Below are positions 1-6,890 of a stretch of 8,723 nt of DNA, in pieces. The stretch's first letter is position 1. Every line of letters begins with the position of its first letter. A program made the translations under genes and the position numbers. The DNA comes from an uncultured Opitutia bacterium (GTDB taxonomy: Bacteria > Verrucomicrobiota > Verrucomicrobiia > Opitutales > Opitutaceae). The notes under the pieces are model-generated. The model was given only the letters and a program-made list of their open reading frames with translations. It was not told the DNA's origin and made no database searches. The stretch lies in assembly GCA_903938935.1 (NCBI GenBank), contig CAJAFD010000563.1, forward strand, positions 1 to 8,723, read 5' to 3'.

Positions 1-63
1 AGACCGTGGGCACTTATGTTTTCCAGACCTCCCAGTCGTGGTGCGAATCACTCATGGAAATGA

Positions 64-138
64 TGCCTGGTAGCTCAGTGGCAGAGCAGGTGACTGTTAA
101 TCACTTGGTCGTAGGTTCGACCCCTACCCGGGCAGCCA
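64..138 (+). tRNA. trnN: tRNA-Asn (anticodon GTT), CCA encoded
   Basis: The full cloverleaf can be folded by eye. The acceptor stem is 64-70 with 128-134, with one T-G wobble. The D stem is 73-76 with 84-87. The anticodon stem is 89-93 with 101-105, around a loop at 94-100 that carries GTT at 96-98. The variable loop has five bases (106-110), and the T stem is 111-115 with 123-127 around the TTCGACC loop. The discriminator base is G135, as usual for tRNA-Asn, and CCA follows at 136-138, so the 3' end is encoded in the DNA. An intrinsic terminator begins 6 bases downstream, so the gene is probably transcribed alone or is the last of a unit entering from the left. No clear promoter is visible in bases 1-63. 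Confidence 0.98.
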
Positions 139-143
139 CTTTG

Positions 144-177
144 GCCCAACAACTTACGAGTTGTTGGGCTTTTCTTT
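144..177 (+). terminator. Intrinsic terminator of the tRNA-Asn gene
   Basis: A perfect 11-bp inverted repeat (144-154 with 159-169) closes a four-base loop, TACG, and is followed directly by TTTTCTTT (170-177). This is a classical Rho-independent terminator. It should insulate the oxidoreductase gene at 267 from tRNA transcription. Confidence 0.93.
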
Positions 178-266
178 GGCCAGATCCGAAACGCCTGCAT
201 TTTACGTGGCGCCTAAGCGCTGAGAAAAGACCTTTCCTGCACTCAAATTGCCCGCATGTTTGACGC

Positions 267-1967
267 ATGGCCACGAATACGATGAAAAAACGCACCTCCC
301 TGCTTCTGTTTTCAAGGCTACTGGTGATGACTTGCTCACTTCTGAACCTGCGTGCCGCGACCGACTTTGATGTGGTGGTCTACGGCGGCACCGCGGGCGG
401 GGTAATGACGGCGATAGCCGCCGCTCGCAACGGCGCACGCACCGCCTTACTCGAGCCACGCGCGCAAATCGGCGGTATGGTCGCGGGCGGACTTTCCGGC
501 ACTGACGTGGGTAAACGCGAAGTCATCGGGGGTCTCGCGTTGGAGTTCTATTATCGAGCGGGACGCGCTTACGGGCTCGAACGTCATCAGCAAGAAATCG
601 CCTGGATGCCAGAGCCCAAAGTGGCGGCCGCACTTTTCCGGTCGATGTTACAGGAAGCCGGCGTGACTTTGCTAGAACACCATCGCTTGCAGGAGAAAAC
701 CGGCGTACACAAAACCGGTTCACGCATCACGGAAGTCGTGATGGAAAATGGCGCCACCATCAAAGGCCGAGTCTTTGCCGATGCCAGCTACGAAGGCGAC
801 CTCATGGCCCAAGCCGGCGTGAGTTATACCTACGGCCGCGAGAGCTCGGCGCAGTATGGCGAGTCCTTGGCCGGCGTCCGCGCCTTCACGCCGAGCCACC
901 AATTCTCGATCGACCTGCCCGCTCGCGATGAAAGCGGCCGCGTTTATCCCGAGATTTCGACGACCCCGCGCGGTCAACCCGGATCCGGCGATCGCCGGAT
1001 TCAAGCGTACAACTTCCGCGTCATCGCCACGCAAGATCCGGCCAACCGCCTCCCGTGGGCTAAACCGGCCGGTTATGACCCTAAGCGTTACGCCCTACTC
1101 GCCCGCTACCTGCAGGCGATGACCTCTTATTTAGGGCGCCCGTTACAACTCAATGAAATCAGCCTGCTGCGCGTCATCCCCAACGGTAAAGTTGACCTCA
1201 ATAACCGCGGTGCCTTTTCCACCGACTATATTGGTGGCAGCTACGGTTATCCCGAGGGCTCCTACGCCGAACGCGAGCGCATCTGGGCCGATCACGCCGG
1301 TTACCAACAAGGTTTTTATTATTTCCTAGCAACCGATCCGCGCGTGCCCGCCCCACTCCAAACCGAGATCAACCAGTACGGTCTAGCCAAAGATGAATTT
1401 CCCCACAACGACCACTGGCCCGACCAACTCTACATCCGCGAAGGTCGCCGTATGATCGGAGTTTTCGTTGCGACCCAAAAAGATCTCCAGACCGATCGCA
1501 CCAAAGACGACGCCATCGGTATGGGCAGCTACAACTCCGATTCGCACAACGTCCAACGCTTCATCAACGACCAAGGCTTCGTCGAAAACGAAGGCGACGT
1601 CCAAGTGGCCGTGCAGCCTTATCAGATCCCCTTTGGCATTCTCGTGCCCAGAAAAAACGAAAGCACCAATCTCTTGGTCCCCGTCTGCTTTTCAGCCAGC
1701 CATATCGCCTATTCGAGCCTCCGAATGGAACCCCAATACATGATTCTAGGTCACGCCGCCGGCATCGCCGCCGCCGCGGCCGCTCGCGCGGACATCGACG
1801 TGCAAGCCACCAACGTGGCCGCCTTAAAGCAGCAACTCCAACGCGAGTCCGCGATCTTCGAACGCGGGCTCACCTTTCAAGAAACCGCGCTTACCCTCAT
1901 CCGAGCACGTTACCGCGCCCCGACCCCGACCGGCCCGAGAGGCTACGAGCGGATCGCGCCAAAATAA
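267..1967 (+). CDS. Exported FAD-dependent oxidoreductase (FAD_oxidored / PF12831-type), substrate unknown
   Basis: A 566-residue flavoprotein. An N-terminal signal-like segment (basic residues 7-9, hydrophobic core about 12-28, likely cleavage near 30-31) precedes a dinucleotide-binding fold: a beta strand into GGTAGG at 40-45 (a variant of GxGxxG), with E63 at the position that usually binds the FAD ribose. Further segments typical of this family are IGGMVAGGLSGTD (68-80), FADASYEGDL (170-179), NNRGAFSTDYIG (312-323), WPDQLYIREGRRMIG (384-398) and LLVPVCFSASHIAYSS (469-484), with HAAG at 496-499 closing the FAD site. Such proteins are frequent in Verrucomicrobiota and Planctomycetota, often near polysaccharide-use genes, and some are labelled xanthan lyase without evidence. 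The real substrate cannot be read from sequence. A second ATG at 282 (codon 6) would give the more conventional N terminus MKKRTS; neither start has a Shine-Dalgarno. Codon 3rd positions are less GC-rich than in genes after 3936. Confidence 0.9.
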   Translation: MATNTMKKRTSLLLFSRLLVMTCSLLNLRAATDFDVVVYGGTAGGVMTAIAAARNGARTALLEPRAQIGGMVAGGLSGTDVGKREVIGGLALEFYYRAGRAYGLERHQQEIAWMPEPKVAAALFRSMLQEAGVTLLEHHRLQEKTGVHKTGSRITEVVMENGATIKGRVFADASYEGDLMAQAGVSYTYGRESSAQYGESLAGVRAFTPSHQFSIDLPARDESGRVYPEISTTPRGQPGSGDRRIQAYNFRVIATQDPANRLPWAKPAGYDPKRYALLARYLQAMTSYLGRPLQLNEISLLRVIPNGKVDLNNRGAFSTDYIGGSYGYPEGSYAERERIWADHAGYQQGFYYFLATDPRVPAPLQTEINQYGLAKDEFPHNDHWPDQLYIREGRRMIGVFVATQKDLQTDRTKDDAIGMGSYNSDSHNVQRFINDQGFVENEGDVQVAVQPYQIPFGILVPRKNESTNLLVPVCFSASHIAYSSLRMEPQYMILGHAAGIAAAAAARADIDVQATNVAALKQQLQRESAIFERGLTFQETALTLIRARYRAPTPTGPRGYERIAPK

Positions 1968-2007
1968 CCGCTAGAGCGCCCCAGCCCGCAACACGCCGCC
2001 GACATTT

Positions 2008-2025
2008 CGCTGACCACGTTCAGCG
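2008..2025 (+). other. Short hairpin downstream of the oxidoreductase gene
   Basis: CGCTGA (2008-2013) and TCAGCG (2020-2025) form a 6-bp stem with a six-base loop in the convergent gap 1968-2085. No T-run follows in either direction, so it is at best a weak or Rho-assisted 3' end for the oxidoreductase transcript. Nothing else in this 118-bp gap looks like a gene. Confidence 0.25.
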
Positions 2026-2054
2026 GCTCGAGATAAGGCCCATGATGCAGCGTG

Positions 2055-2072
2055 AAAAACCCGGTCCGACCG
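2055..2072 (-). terminator. Possible intrinsic terminator after ptsI
   Basis: Read on the minus strand, starting 13 bases after the ptsI stop codon, CGGT-CGG-ACCG forms a short GC-rich stem with a three-base loop. It is followed by GG and then five T (complement of AAAAA at 2055-2059). Position and T-run fit a terminator for the ispE-ptsI transcript, but a 4-bp stem is short. Confidence 0.3.
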
Positions 2073-2085
2073 CAGCGCACCTTCT

Positions 2086-3855
2086 TCAATCCAATTTCAC
2101 TCGCGCACGACAGAACGCCTCGCACTTCGCATAAATCTCCTGCGCCGAAGACAACATCAACGCCTCCGCCGCCAACTCACGAGCTTCAGCCATAGTCATC
2201 GCTCGCACCAAATATTTCACCGCGGGCAATAGCGGCGGCGTCATACTCAAAGCATCCACGCCGAGCCCAAGCAGCAACGGCACCAACACCGGATCGCCGG
2301 CCATTTCACCGCAGACGCTGACGGGGACTTTCGCGCGATGCGCCTCGTCGACCACGTGTTTCAAGGTGCGAATCACCGCTGGATGCGTCGGTTCGTAAAG
2401 GTGCGCGATACGATCATTGCCGCGGTCGATCGCCAGCAAGTACTGGATCAAATCGTTGGTCCCGATACTGAAAAAATCGCAGCTCCGTGCCAACAGATCC
2501 GTGGTCACCGCGGCGCTGGGGATCTCGATCATCGCGCCGACGTCCATATCGGCATCAAACGCTTGTCCGCGCGCCCGTAATTCGAGCTTACATTCCTCGA
2601 GAATGACATTGGCCCGGGCTAATTCATCCGCGCCGCTGATCATCGGATACATCAGGCGCACGCGACCGTGCGCACTCGCCATCAAAATCGCGCGGAGCTG
2701 ATCTTTGAAAATTGCCGTATGCTCCATGCAAAACCGAATCGCCCGGAAGCCCATGAATGGGTTGGCCTCCTTGGGAAAAAGATCCGGATTTCCCGCCATC
2801 GGTTTGTCTCCGCCGAGGTCTAGCGTGCGAATCACCACGGGCAGTGGCGCCATGCCTTCGGCGAGGGCTTTATAGGCGACGAATTGCTCCTGCTCCGTGG
2901 GAATACGCGCCGAGTTTAGATAAAGATATTCAGTACGAAACAACCCGACGCCTTGCGCGAAATATTCCTTCGCGAGCGCGATCTCTTCCACTTTTTCGAG
3001 GTTCGCCTGCAGGCTGATGCTCACACCGTCGAGCGTCACCGCCGGTTGGCGATTGGCTTCAAGCAGGCGGTGTTCAAACGTTTTCTTCTGCGACTGAATT
3101 TTACCGTAGCGGAACAACGTCTGCTCCGAGGGGTTGACGATCACGAGGCCATCGTAGCCATCGATGAGGACCCAATCGCCGGTCTTCACCCGCTTGGTGA
3201 GATCGCGCACCCCGACGACGGCCGGCACCTTCATGGAACGCGCGACGATCACCGCGTGGCTGGTCTTGCTGCCCGAGTCCATCACGATGCCGAGCGCCGC
3301 ACTGCGATCGATGCTCGCCGAGTCCGAAGGCGAGAGATCGTTCGCCACGACGATGCGTTTTTCCGCGAGCTTACTCAGACTGTTTTCCGCCTGTCCGAGG
3401 AGGTTTTGCAACACCCGCTGCGCGACATCACGAATGTCTCCAGCGCGTTCCCGCAGGTATTCGTCATCAATCTCGGAAAACGCCTGGATGTAGCGCGAGG
3501 CGACGTTGTTAAAACACGTTTCGATATTCCGCCCCGATTTCTCAAATTCCCGGATCGTCTCCCCGATCAACGCCTGATCTTCGAGCACCAGCAAATGCGC
3601 GTCGAAAATCAACGCCTCGGCTTTGCCCAGATTTTTCTCCACCTCGTCCTGTATTTTCGCGATCTGCTGCCGCGTCGTGAGCAAGGCCTGATCGAAACGC
3701 GCGACCTCCTCGATGCGTTTTTCCAAGTCCACCTGATAACTCGGCACCTCGACATCGCTCTGCAAATACACAAATACCGTGCCATAGGCGATGCCCTGCG
3801 AGGCGGAGATGCCTTGCACGACGATTTCTTGCTGATGCCTAGAGTCCGATGACAT
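2086..3855 (-). CDS. ptsI: Phosphoenolpyruvate-protein phosphotransferase (PTS enzyme I)
   Basis: Cytoplasmic enzyme I takes phosphate from PEP onto a histidine and passes it to HPr, releasing pyruvate. All family landmarks are present (numbered from the ATG at 3855, 589 residues): an N-terminal HPr-binding helical region; the active histidine H200 in the segment SGSKTSHAVIVARS; PEP-binding blocks GVGLFRTEYLY (302-312), RTLDLGGDK (343-351) and NPFMGFR; AMIEIPSA (441-448); IGTNDLIQYLLAIDR (464-478); and CGEMAGDP (515-522), whose cysteine is the proton donor in this family. Length is normal (about 570-590). The frame stays open to a GTG at 3885, but the added residues (MLSPYRRRIR) do not look like family sequence and would leave almost no leader after the candidate promoter, so the ATG is preferred. 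It lies 80 bases downstream of ispE on the same strand. No HPr or EII gene is visible in the window, so whether it serves sugar uptake or only regulation is open. Confidence 0.96.
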   Translation of the reverse strand: MSSDSRHQQEIVVQGISASQGIAYGTVFVYLQSDVEVPSYQVDLEKRIEEVARFDQALLTTRQQIAKIQDEVEKNLGKAEALIFDAHLLVLEDQALIGETIREFEKSGRNIETCFNNVASRYIQAFSEIDDEYLRERAGDIRDVAQRVLQNLLGQAENSLSKLAEKRIVVANDLSPSDSASIDRSAALGIVMDSGSKTSHAVIVARSMKVPAVVGVRDLTKRVKTGDWVLIDGYDGLVIVNPSEQTLFRYGKIQSQKKTFEHRLLEANRQPAVTLDGVSISLQANLEKVEEIALAKEYFAQGVGLFRTEYLYLNSARIPTEQEQFVAYKALAEGMAPLPVVIRTLDLGGDKPMAGNPDLFPKEANPFMGFRAIRFCMEHTAIFKDQLRAILMASAHGRVRLMYPMISGADELARANVILEECKLELRARGQAFDADMDVGAMIEIPSAAVTTDLLARSCDFFSIGTNDLIQYLLAIDRGNDRIAHLYEPTHPAVIRTLKHVVDEAHRAKVPVSVCGEMAGDPVLVPLLLGLGVDALSMTPPLLPAVKYLVRAMTMAEARELAAEALMLSSAQEIYAKCEAFCRARVKLD

Positions 3856-3876
3856 GCGAATGCGTCGCCGGTAAGG

Positions 3877-3904
3877 GGATAACACCGACGGTGCCGAGGA
3901 TAAC
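3877..3904. repeat. Direct repeat GGATAAC x2, 21 bp apart
   Basis: GGATAAC occurs at 3877-3883 and again at 3898-3904, exactly 21 bp (about two helical turns) apart, with similar flanks (both followed by [AG]C). Between them lies an odd palindrome CACCGACGGTG (3883-3893). The whole lies in the leader and promoter region of ptsI. This could be a regulator site; a chance repeat of 7 bases is also possible. Confidence 0.35.
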
Positions 3905-3928
3905 GCTTTGCTCGATAGCCTGGGTCAA
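3900..3928 (-). promoter_or_regulatory. Candidate promoter of ptsI
   Basis: On the minus strand TTGACC (3928-3923) matches the sigma-70 -35 consensus at five of six bases. After a 17-base spacer comes CGTTAT (3905-3900), a weak -10 (three of six). Transcription would start near 3893, giving a leader of about 38 bases to the ATG at 3855. It lies directly after the ispE stop codon, so ptsI could be transcribed both from here and by readthrough from ispE. Confidence 0.35.
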
Positions 3929-3935
3929 TGCTGAT

Positions 3936-4850
3936 TCACGCGATGCGCGTCTCGACTACGAAACACGTCGGCCCCCACGCCGCGCGCACCATTTCAATAA
4001 TCGCCGCAACCGGGGCATCCTCCGCCAAAAACGCAAAACACGCGCTCCCGCTGCCGCTCATCCGCGGCGCCAACCCAAACTTTTTGCGCAATTCTCCCAA
4101 CAGCGCCGGCAACGCCACAAATTTCTCAAACGCCGCCCGCTCCATATTATTAAAAAGCAACGCCTCCGCCGGCAACGCGCTATCAGCACACCACGCCGCC
4201 ACCTTCGCCTCCGCCTCGGACAAAGCCAAATAACTCCCCGGCGCCTCACTCGCCATCCGCGCATAAGCCCAAGCCGTCGCGATGCCAAACGCCGGCTTGA
4301 ACACCAACACCCGCCGCCCCCGCAAGCGCGCGCTCGCCACCGCCGACAATGCCGCGATCCGCTCCCCACGACCGCGCATCACCATCGGCCCTTCATTCAA
4401 AAACAAGGGGCAATCCGAGCCCAAACCTGCCGCGATCTCGGCGAGTTTTTCGTCGCCCAACCGCACGCCCGAAAGCGCCGTCATAGCCCTCAACGCCGCC
4501 ACCGCATCGCTGCTCCCGCCGCCCAGACCCGCGCCCATCGGCACGCGTTTCTGCAGAAAAAATTTTGCCCCACCTCGCCAACCGCTCGCCGCCACAAACG
4601 CCTGCGCGGCCTTCAAAACCAGATTAGTCTCATCCACGGGCACCGCCGGATCATCGCACGCCAACGTAAAACGCTCCGCCCCTGCCGCCCCCGGCATAAC
4701 CTCCGCCCGCAACGTATCGCCAAACGCCAACGTCGTCGCGACCGACACCAATTCATGAAAACCGTCCGCCCGCCGTCCCGTGATGGCAAGAAACAGGTTC
4801 AACTTCGCAGGGGCAAAAATCTCAAGTGCGCTCACGCCCCCATCCAACAC
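3936..4850 (-). CDS. ispE: 4-diphosphocytidyl-2-C-methyl-D-erythritol kinase (MEP pathway)
   Basis: GHMP-family kinase that phosphorylates the 2-hydroxyl of CDP-methylerythritol with ATP, the fourth step of the MEP isoprenoid pathway, between IspD and IspF. Residues 14-25 (PAKLNLFLAITG) hold the conserved lysine K16 and asparagine N18; DGFHEL follows at 29-34. The ATP-binding glycine-rich loop is PMGAGLGGGSSDA (104-116). D147 in GLGSDCPLF is the likely catalytic aspartate. The C-terminal GHMP motif is SGSGSACFAFL (265-275). Length 304 is usual. The start is not an ATG: GTG at 4850 gives the longest frame, and GTG at 4835 (codon 6) is an alternative, preceded by a purine-rich GGATGGGGG that might serve as ribosome binding site. 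It is the first gene of a minus-strand pair with ptsI and diverges from pyrF across 81 bp. Confidence 0.96.
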   Translation of the reverse strand: MLDGGVSALEIFAPAKLNLFLAITGRRADGFHELVSVATTLAFGDTLRAEVMPGAAGAERFTLACDDPAVPVDETNLVLKAAQAFVAASGWRGGAKFFLQKRVPMGAGLGGGSSDAVAALRAMTALSGVRLGDEKLAEIAAGLGSDCPLFLNEGPMVMRGRGERIAALSAVASARLRGRRVLVFKPAFGIATAWAYARMASEAPGSYLALSEAEAKVAAWCADSALPAEALLFNNMERAAFEKFVALPALLGELRKKFGLAPRMSGSGSACFAFLAEDAPVAAIIEMVRAAWGPTCFVVETRIA

Positions 4851-4931
4851 CGCCCGCCGGCCAGCCCGCGAGCCGCATTTTTGGTTTTTGATTTGTGCCG
4901 CAGACTGCGCCTTAGTGCCTCCTCAACACCG
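4851..4931. promoter_or_regulatory. Divergent intergenic region between ispE and pyrF
   Basis: This 81-bp gap must drive both ispE (minus) and the pyrF-ispD-ispF run (plus) unless promoters lie inside genes. It contains the only AT-rich patch nearby, the T-rich stretch 4877-4894. A weak + strand candidate is TTGATT (4888-4893) with a 17-base spacer to CTTAGT (4911-4916), which would place the start of transcription only about 9 bases before the pyrF ATG. No good minus-strand promoter was recognised. Confidence 0.35.
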
Positions 4932-5627
4932 ATGGCCACCGAACTCATCCTCGTCCTCGACGCTCAATCTCCACGCACCGTCGCCCCTGCCCTGCGTCAA
5001 CTTCAAGGCACGGTTCGCTGGGTCAAAGTCGGCCTCGAGATGTTCACCGCCTGCGGCCCCGACTGCGTCCGCGAAATCGCCGATCTCGGCTTCGATGTTT
5101 TCCTCGACCTCAAGCTCCACGACATCCCCAACACCGTCGCCAAGGCCGTCGAATCCGTCGCCCCACTTCCGATTAAGATGCTCACGCTTCACACCTGCGG
5201 CGGCCGCGAGATGATGCAATGGGCCGTCAAAGCCCAACAACAACACGCCCCCAACTTACTGCTGCTCGGCGTCACCGTTCTTACTTCCATGGATGCCCCC
5301 GGCTTGGCCGAAACCGGCGTCAGTGCCGCCCCCGCCGATCAAGTCGTCCGTCTCGGCCGCCTCGCCATCGATTCCGGTCTGCGCGGCCTCGTTTGCTCGC
5401 CGCTCGAACTCGCCCCGTTGCGCGCCGCGCTTCCCGCCGACGTCGCCCTTGTCACGCCCGGCATTCGTCCGCGCGGCGCTGATGCCGGCGACCAATCGCG
5501 TATCATGACGCCCGCTGAAGCCGCCCGCGCGGGCGCCAGCCACATCGTCGTCGGTCGCCCAATTTTCAAAGCCCCCGATCCCGTCGCCGCCGCCCGCGCT
5601 ATCCTCACCGAGCTCGCCGGCAACTAA
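4932..5627 (+). CDS. pyrF: Orotidine 5'-phosphate decarboxylase
   Basis: Decarboxylates OMP to UMP, the last step of de novo pyrimidine synthesis, in the cytoplasm. The 231-residue protein has the normal length of a class I bacterial OMPDC. Active-site residues are visible: D10 in LILVLDAQ, K32 in VKVGLEMF, and the catalytic set D59, K61, D64 in DLKLHDIPNT (59-68). The phosphate-binding parts VTPGIRP (174-180), GDQ (186-188) and VVGRPIF (206-212) are intact. The same frame stays open upstream to 3849 through the antisense of ispE, but that stretch is arginine/histidine/proline-rich and unlike any protein, so the start is the ATG at 4932, directly before MATELILVLD. No Shine-Dalgarno precedes it. 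It heads a same-strand run with ispD 30 bases downstream. Confidence 0.96.
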   Translation: MATELILVLDAQSPRTVAPALRQLQGTVRWVKVGLEMFTACGPDCVREIADLGFDVFLDLKLHDIPNTVAKAVESVAPLPIKMLTLHTCGGREMMQWAVKAQQQHAPNLLLLGVTVLTSMDAPGLAETGVSAAPADQVVRLGRLAIDSGLRGLVCSPLELAPLRAALPADVALVTPGIRPRGADAGDQSRIMTPAEAARAGASHIVVGRPIFKAPDPVAAARAILTELAGN

Positions 5628-5657
5628 ACCCACGCCTTCAACCCCACGACATCTACC

Positions 5658-6356
5658 ATGCCACGTACCGCCGCCATCCTCCTAGCCGCCGGCAGCAGCA
5701 CGCGCATGGCCGGCGCCGTCGCCGATAAAATTCTCGCCCCGTTGGCCGGCCGTCCCGTGTTCGCGCATTCCGCGGCCGCCTTTGCCGCGAGCGGCGTCGC
5801 CGATTTCTACGTCGTCGTTTACCGCGACCAACGCCAGATGCTCACGCTCTCGGCGCACACGCCCACGCCGTGCGTCCTCGTCAAAGGCGGCGCCGAGCGC
5901 CAAGACTCCGTCGCCGCCGCCCTCGCGGCGCTCCCACCGGACATCGCCTACGTCTTCATCCACGACTGCGCCCGACCGCTCGTGAGCCCCGAGCAACTCG
6001 TCGGTCTCCACAAAATCGTGGTCCGCGAACACGCGGTGGTGCTCGCCCACCGCGTCACCGACACGATCAAAAAACACCGCAGTGATGCCCGACTGCGCAC
6101 CCTCGAGCGCGAACGCCTCTGGGCGATGGAAACGCCCCAAGTTTTCTCCCGCGACCTCCTCGACCGCGCCTATGCCCGCGTCGCCAAGAAAAAACTCCGC
6201 ATCACCGACGACGCCCAAGCCGTCGAAGCCCTCGATCACCCGATCGCCCTGCTCGAAAACACCTCGCCCAACCCGAAACTCACCACGCCCGGCGATCTCG
6301 CTTACCTCGAATTCTTGCTCGCGCGCGCTTCCGACGCGGCCCCGGCTTCCGCGTAA
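5658..6356 (+). CDS. ispD: 2-C-methyl-D-erythritol 4-phosphate cytidylyltransferase (MEP pathway)
   Basis: Transfers CMP from CTP to methylerythritol phosphate, giving CDP-methylerythritol for IspE. The 232-residue protein is of family length. The nucleotide-binding loop LAAGSSTRM (9-17) contains R16; K24 follows in DKILAPL. GGAERQDSV is at 77-85, HDCARP at 102-107 (HDAARP is usual, so one alanine is cysteine), VTDTIKK at 133-139, and R151 precedes LWAMETPQVF (154-163), where many homologues have QTPQ. TDDA (183-186) and K207 in NPKLTTPGDL complete the substrate site. The catalytic positions are retained, so the enzyme should work. It sits between pyrF (30-base gap) and ispF (18-base gap) and is a separate gene, not an IspDF fusion. 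No Shine-Dalgarno is seen before the ATG. Confidence 0.95.
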   Translation: MPRTAAILLAAGSSTRMAGAVADKILAPLAGRPVFAHSAAAFAASGVADFYVVVYRDQRQMLTLSAHTPTPCVLVKGGAERQDSVAAALAALPPDIAYVFIHDCARPLVSPEQLVGLHKIVVREHAVVLAHRVTDTIKKHRSDARLRTLERERLWAMETPQVFSRDLLDRAYARVAKKKLRITDDAQAVEALDHPIALLENTSPNPKLTTPGDLAYLEFLLARASDAAPASA

Positions 6357-6374
6357 TACTTCCGGCACTACTGC

Positions 6375-6857
6375 ATGAACCTCCGCATCGGCCACGGCTA
6401 CGACATCCACCGCCTCGTCCCCGGCCGTCCGCTCATTCTCGGCGGCGTCCGCTTCGCCACCGACTACGGCCTCGACGGCCACAGCGATGCCGACTGCCTC
6501 ACCCACGCCATTTGCGACGCACTCCTAGGCGCCGCGGCCCTTCCCGATATCGGCCACTTTTTCCCCAACACCGACGCCGCCTTCAAAAACATCGACTCGC
6601 AACTCCTGCTGCGACGCGTCGTCGGCGAACTCGCCGCCCGTCATTACACCTTGGTCAACATCGACGCCTCCCTCATCGCCGAGAAACCCAAAATCGCGCC
6701 CCATCTCGCCGCGATGAAATCAGCCCTCTCCGCCTCCACCGGACTTCCCGTCGATTGCATCGGCCTTAAAGCCACCACCAACGAAGGCGTCGGCGACCTC
6801 GGCCGCGGCCTCGCCATCGCCGCTCACGCCGTGTGCCTGCTCGAGAAAAAATCTTAA
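6375..6857 (+). CDS. ispF: 2-C-methyl-D-erythritol 2,4-cyclodiphosphate synthase (MEP pathway)
   Basis: Cyclises the IspE product to methylerythritol cyclodiphosphate with release of CMP, as a homotrimer with a zinc ion in each active site. The 160-residue protein has the family length. Zinc ligands D10 and H12 are in GHGYDIHRL (6-14), and the third, H44, is in GHSDADCLTHA (35-45). DIGHFFPNTD is at 58-67. ATTNEGVG (133-140) carries E137, the likely second-metal ligand. Nothing is missing. It follows ispD by 18 bases without a Shine-Dalgarno and precedes the lipoprotein gene by 33 bases with no obvious terminator, which suggests co-transcription. Confidence 0.97.
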   Translation: MNLRIGHGYDIHRLVPGRPLILGGVRFATDYGLDGHSDADCLTHAICDALLGAAALPDIGHFFPNTDAAFKNIDSQLLLRRVVGELAARHYTLVNIDASLIAEKPKIAPHLAAMKSALSASTGLPVDCIGLKATTNEGVGDLGRGLAIAAHAVCLLEKKS

Positions 6858-6890
6858 AACGAAGATCCGCCGTTTCGCCGCCGCCAACTC

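Noticed and set aside
176..204. Possible promoter TTGGCC with TTTTAC for the oxidoreductase gene
   Set aside because: The -35 overlaps the terminator T-run and the -10 is poor; not enough to call.
6..263. 85-residue + strand frame over the tRNA, containing SSVAEQVTVNHLVVGSTPTR
   Set aside because: This is the familiar spurious translation of a tRNA gene and its terminator. The minus-strand frame 101-295 with RVGVEPTTK is the same artefact on the other strand.
64..266. tRNA gene as an attachment site for an integrated element
   Set aside because: No integrase, no duplicated tRNA 3' end in the window, and the downstream gene is a single metabolic-type enzyme.
1943..2125. 60-residue minus-strand frame bridging the convergent gap 1968-2085
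   Set aside because: It overlaps the 3' ends of both neighbouring genes and has no recognised motif or start signal. The gap is better explained as a region of 3' ends.
2953..3852. 299-residue + strand frame antisense to ptsI
   Set aside because: It lies entirely within ptsI, which has every enzyme I motif. The frame has no recognisable motif and is H/R/D-rich.
3849..4931. 361-codon open extension upstream of and in frame with pyrF, across the antisense of ispE
   Set aside because: The translated stretch is dominated by R, H, P and Q and resembles no protein, while the minus strand encodes a complete IspE with all motifs. The openness comes from high GC and few TA dinucleotides. A fused 592-residue protein is not credible.
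5682..6506. 274-residue minus-strand frame antisense to ispD
   Set aside because: G/V/E/A-rich shadow with no motif; ispD and ispF on the + strand are complete.
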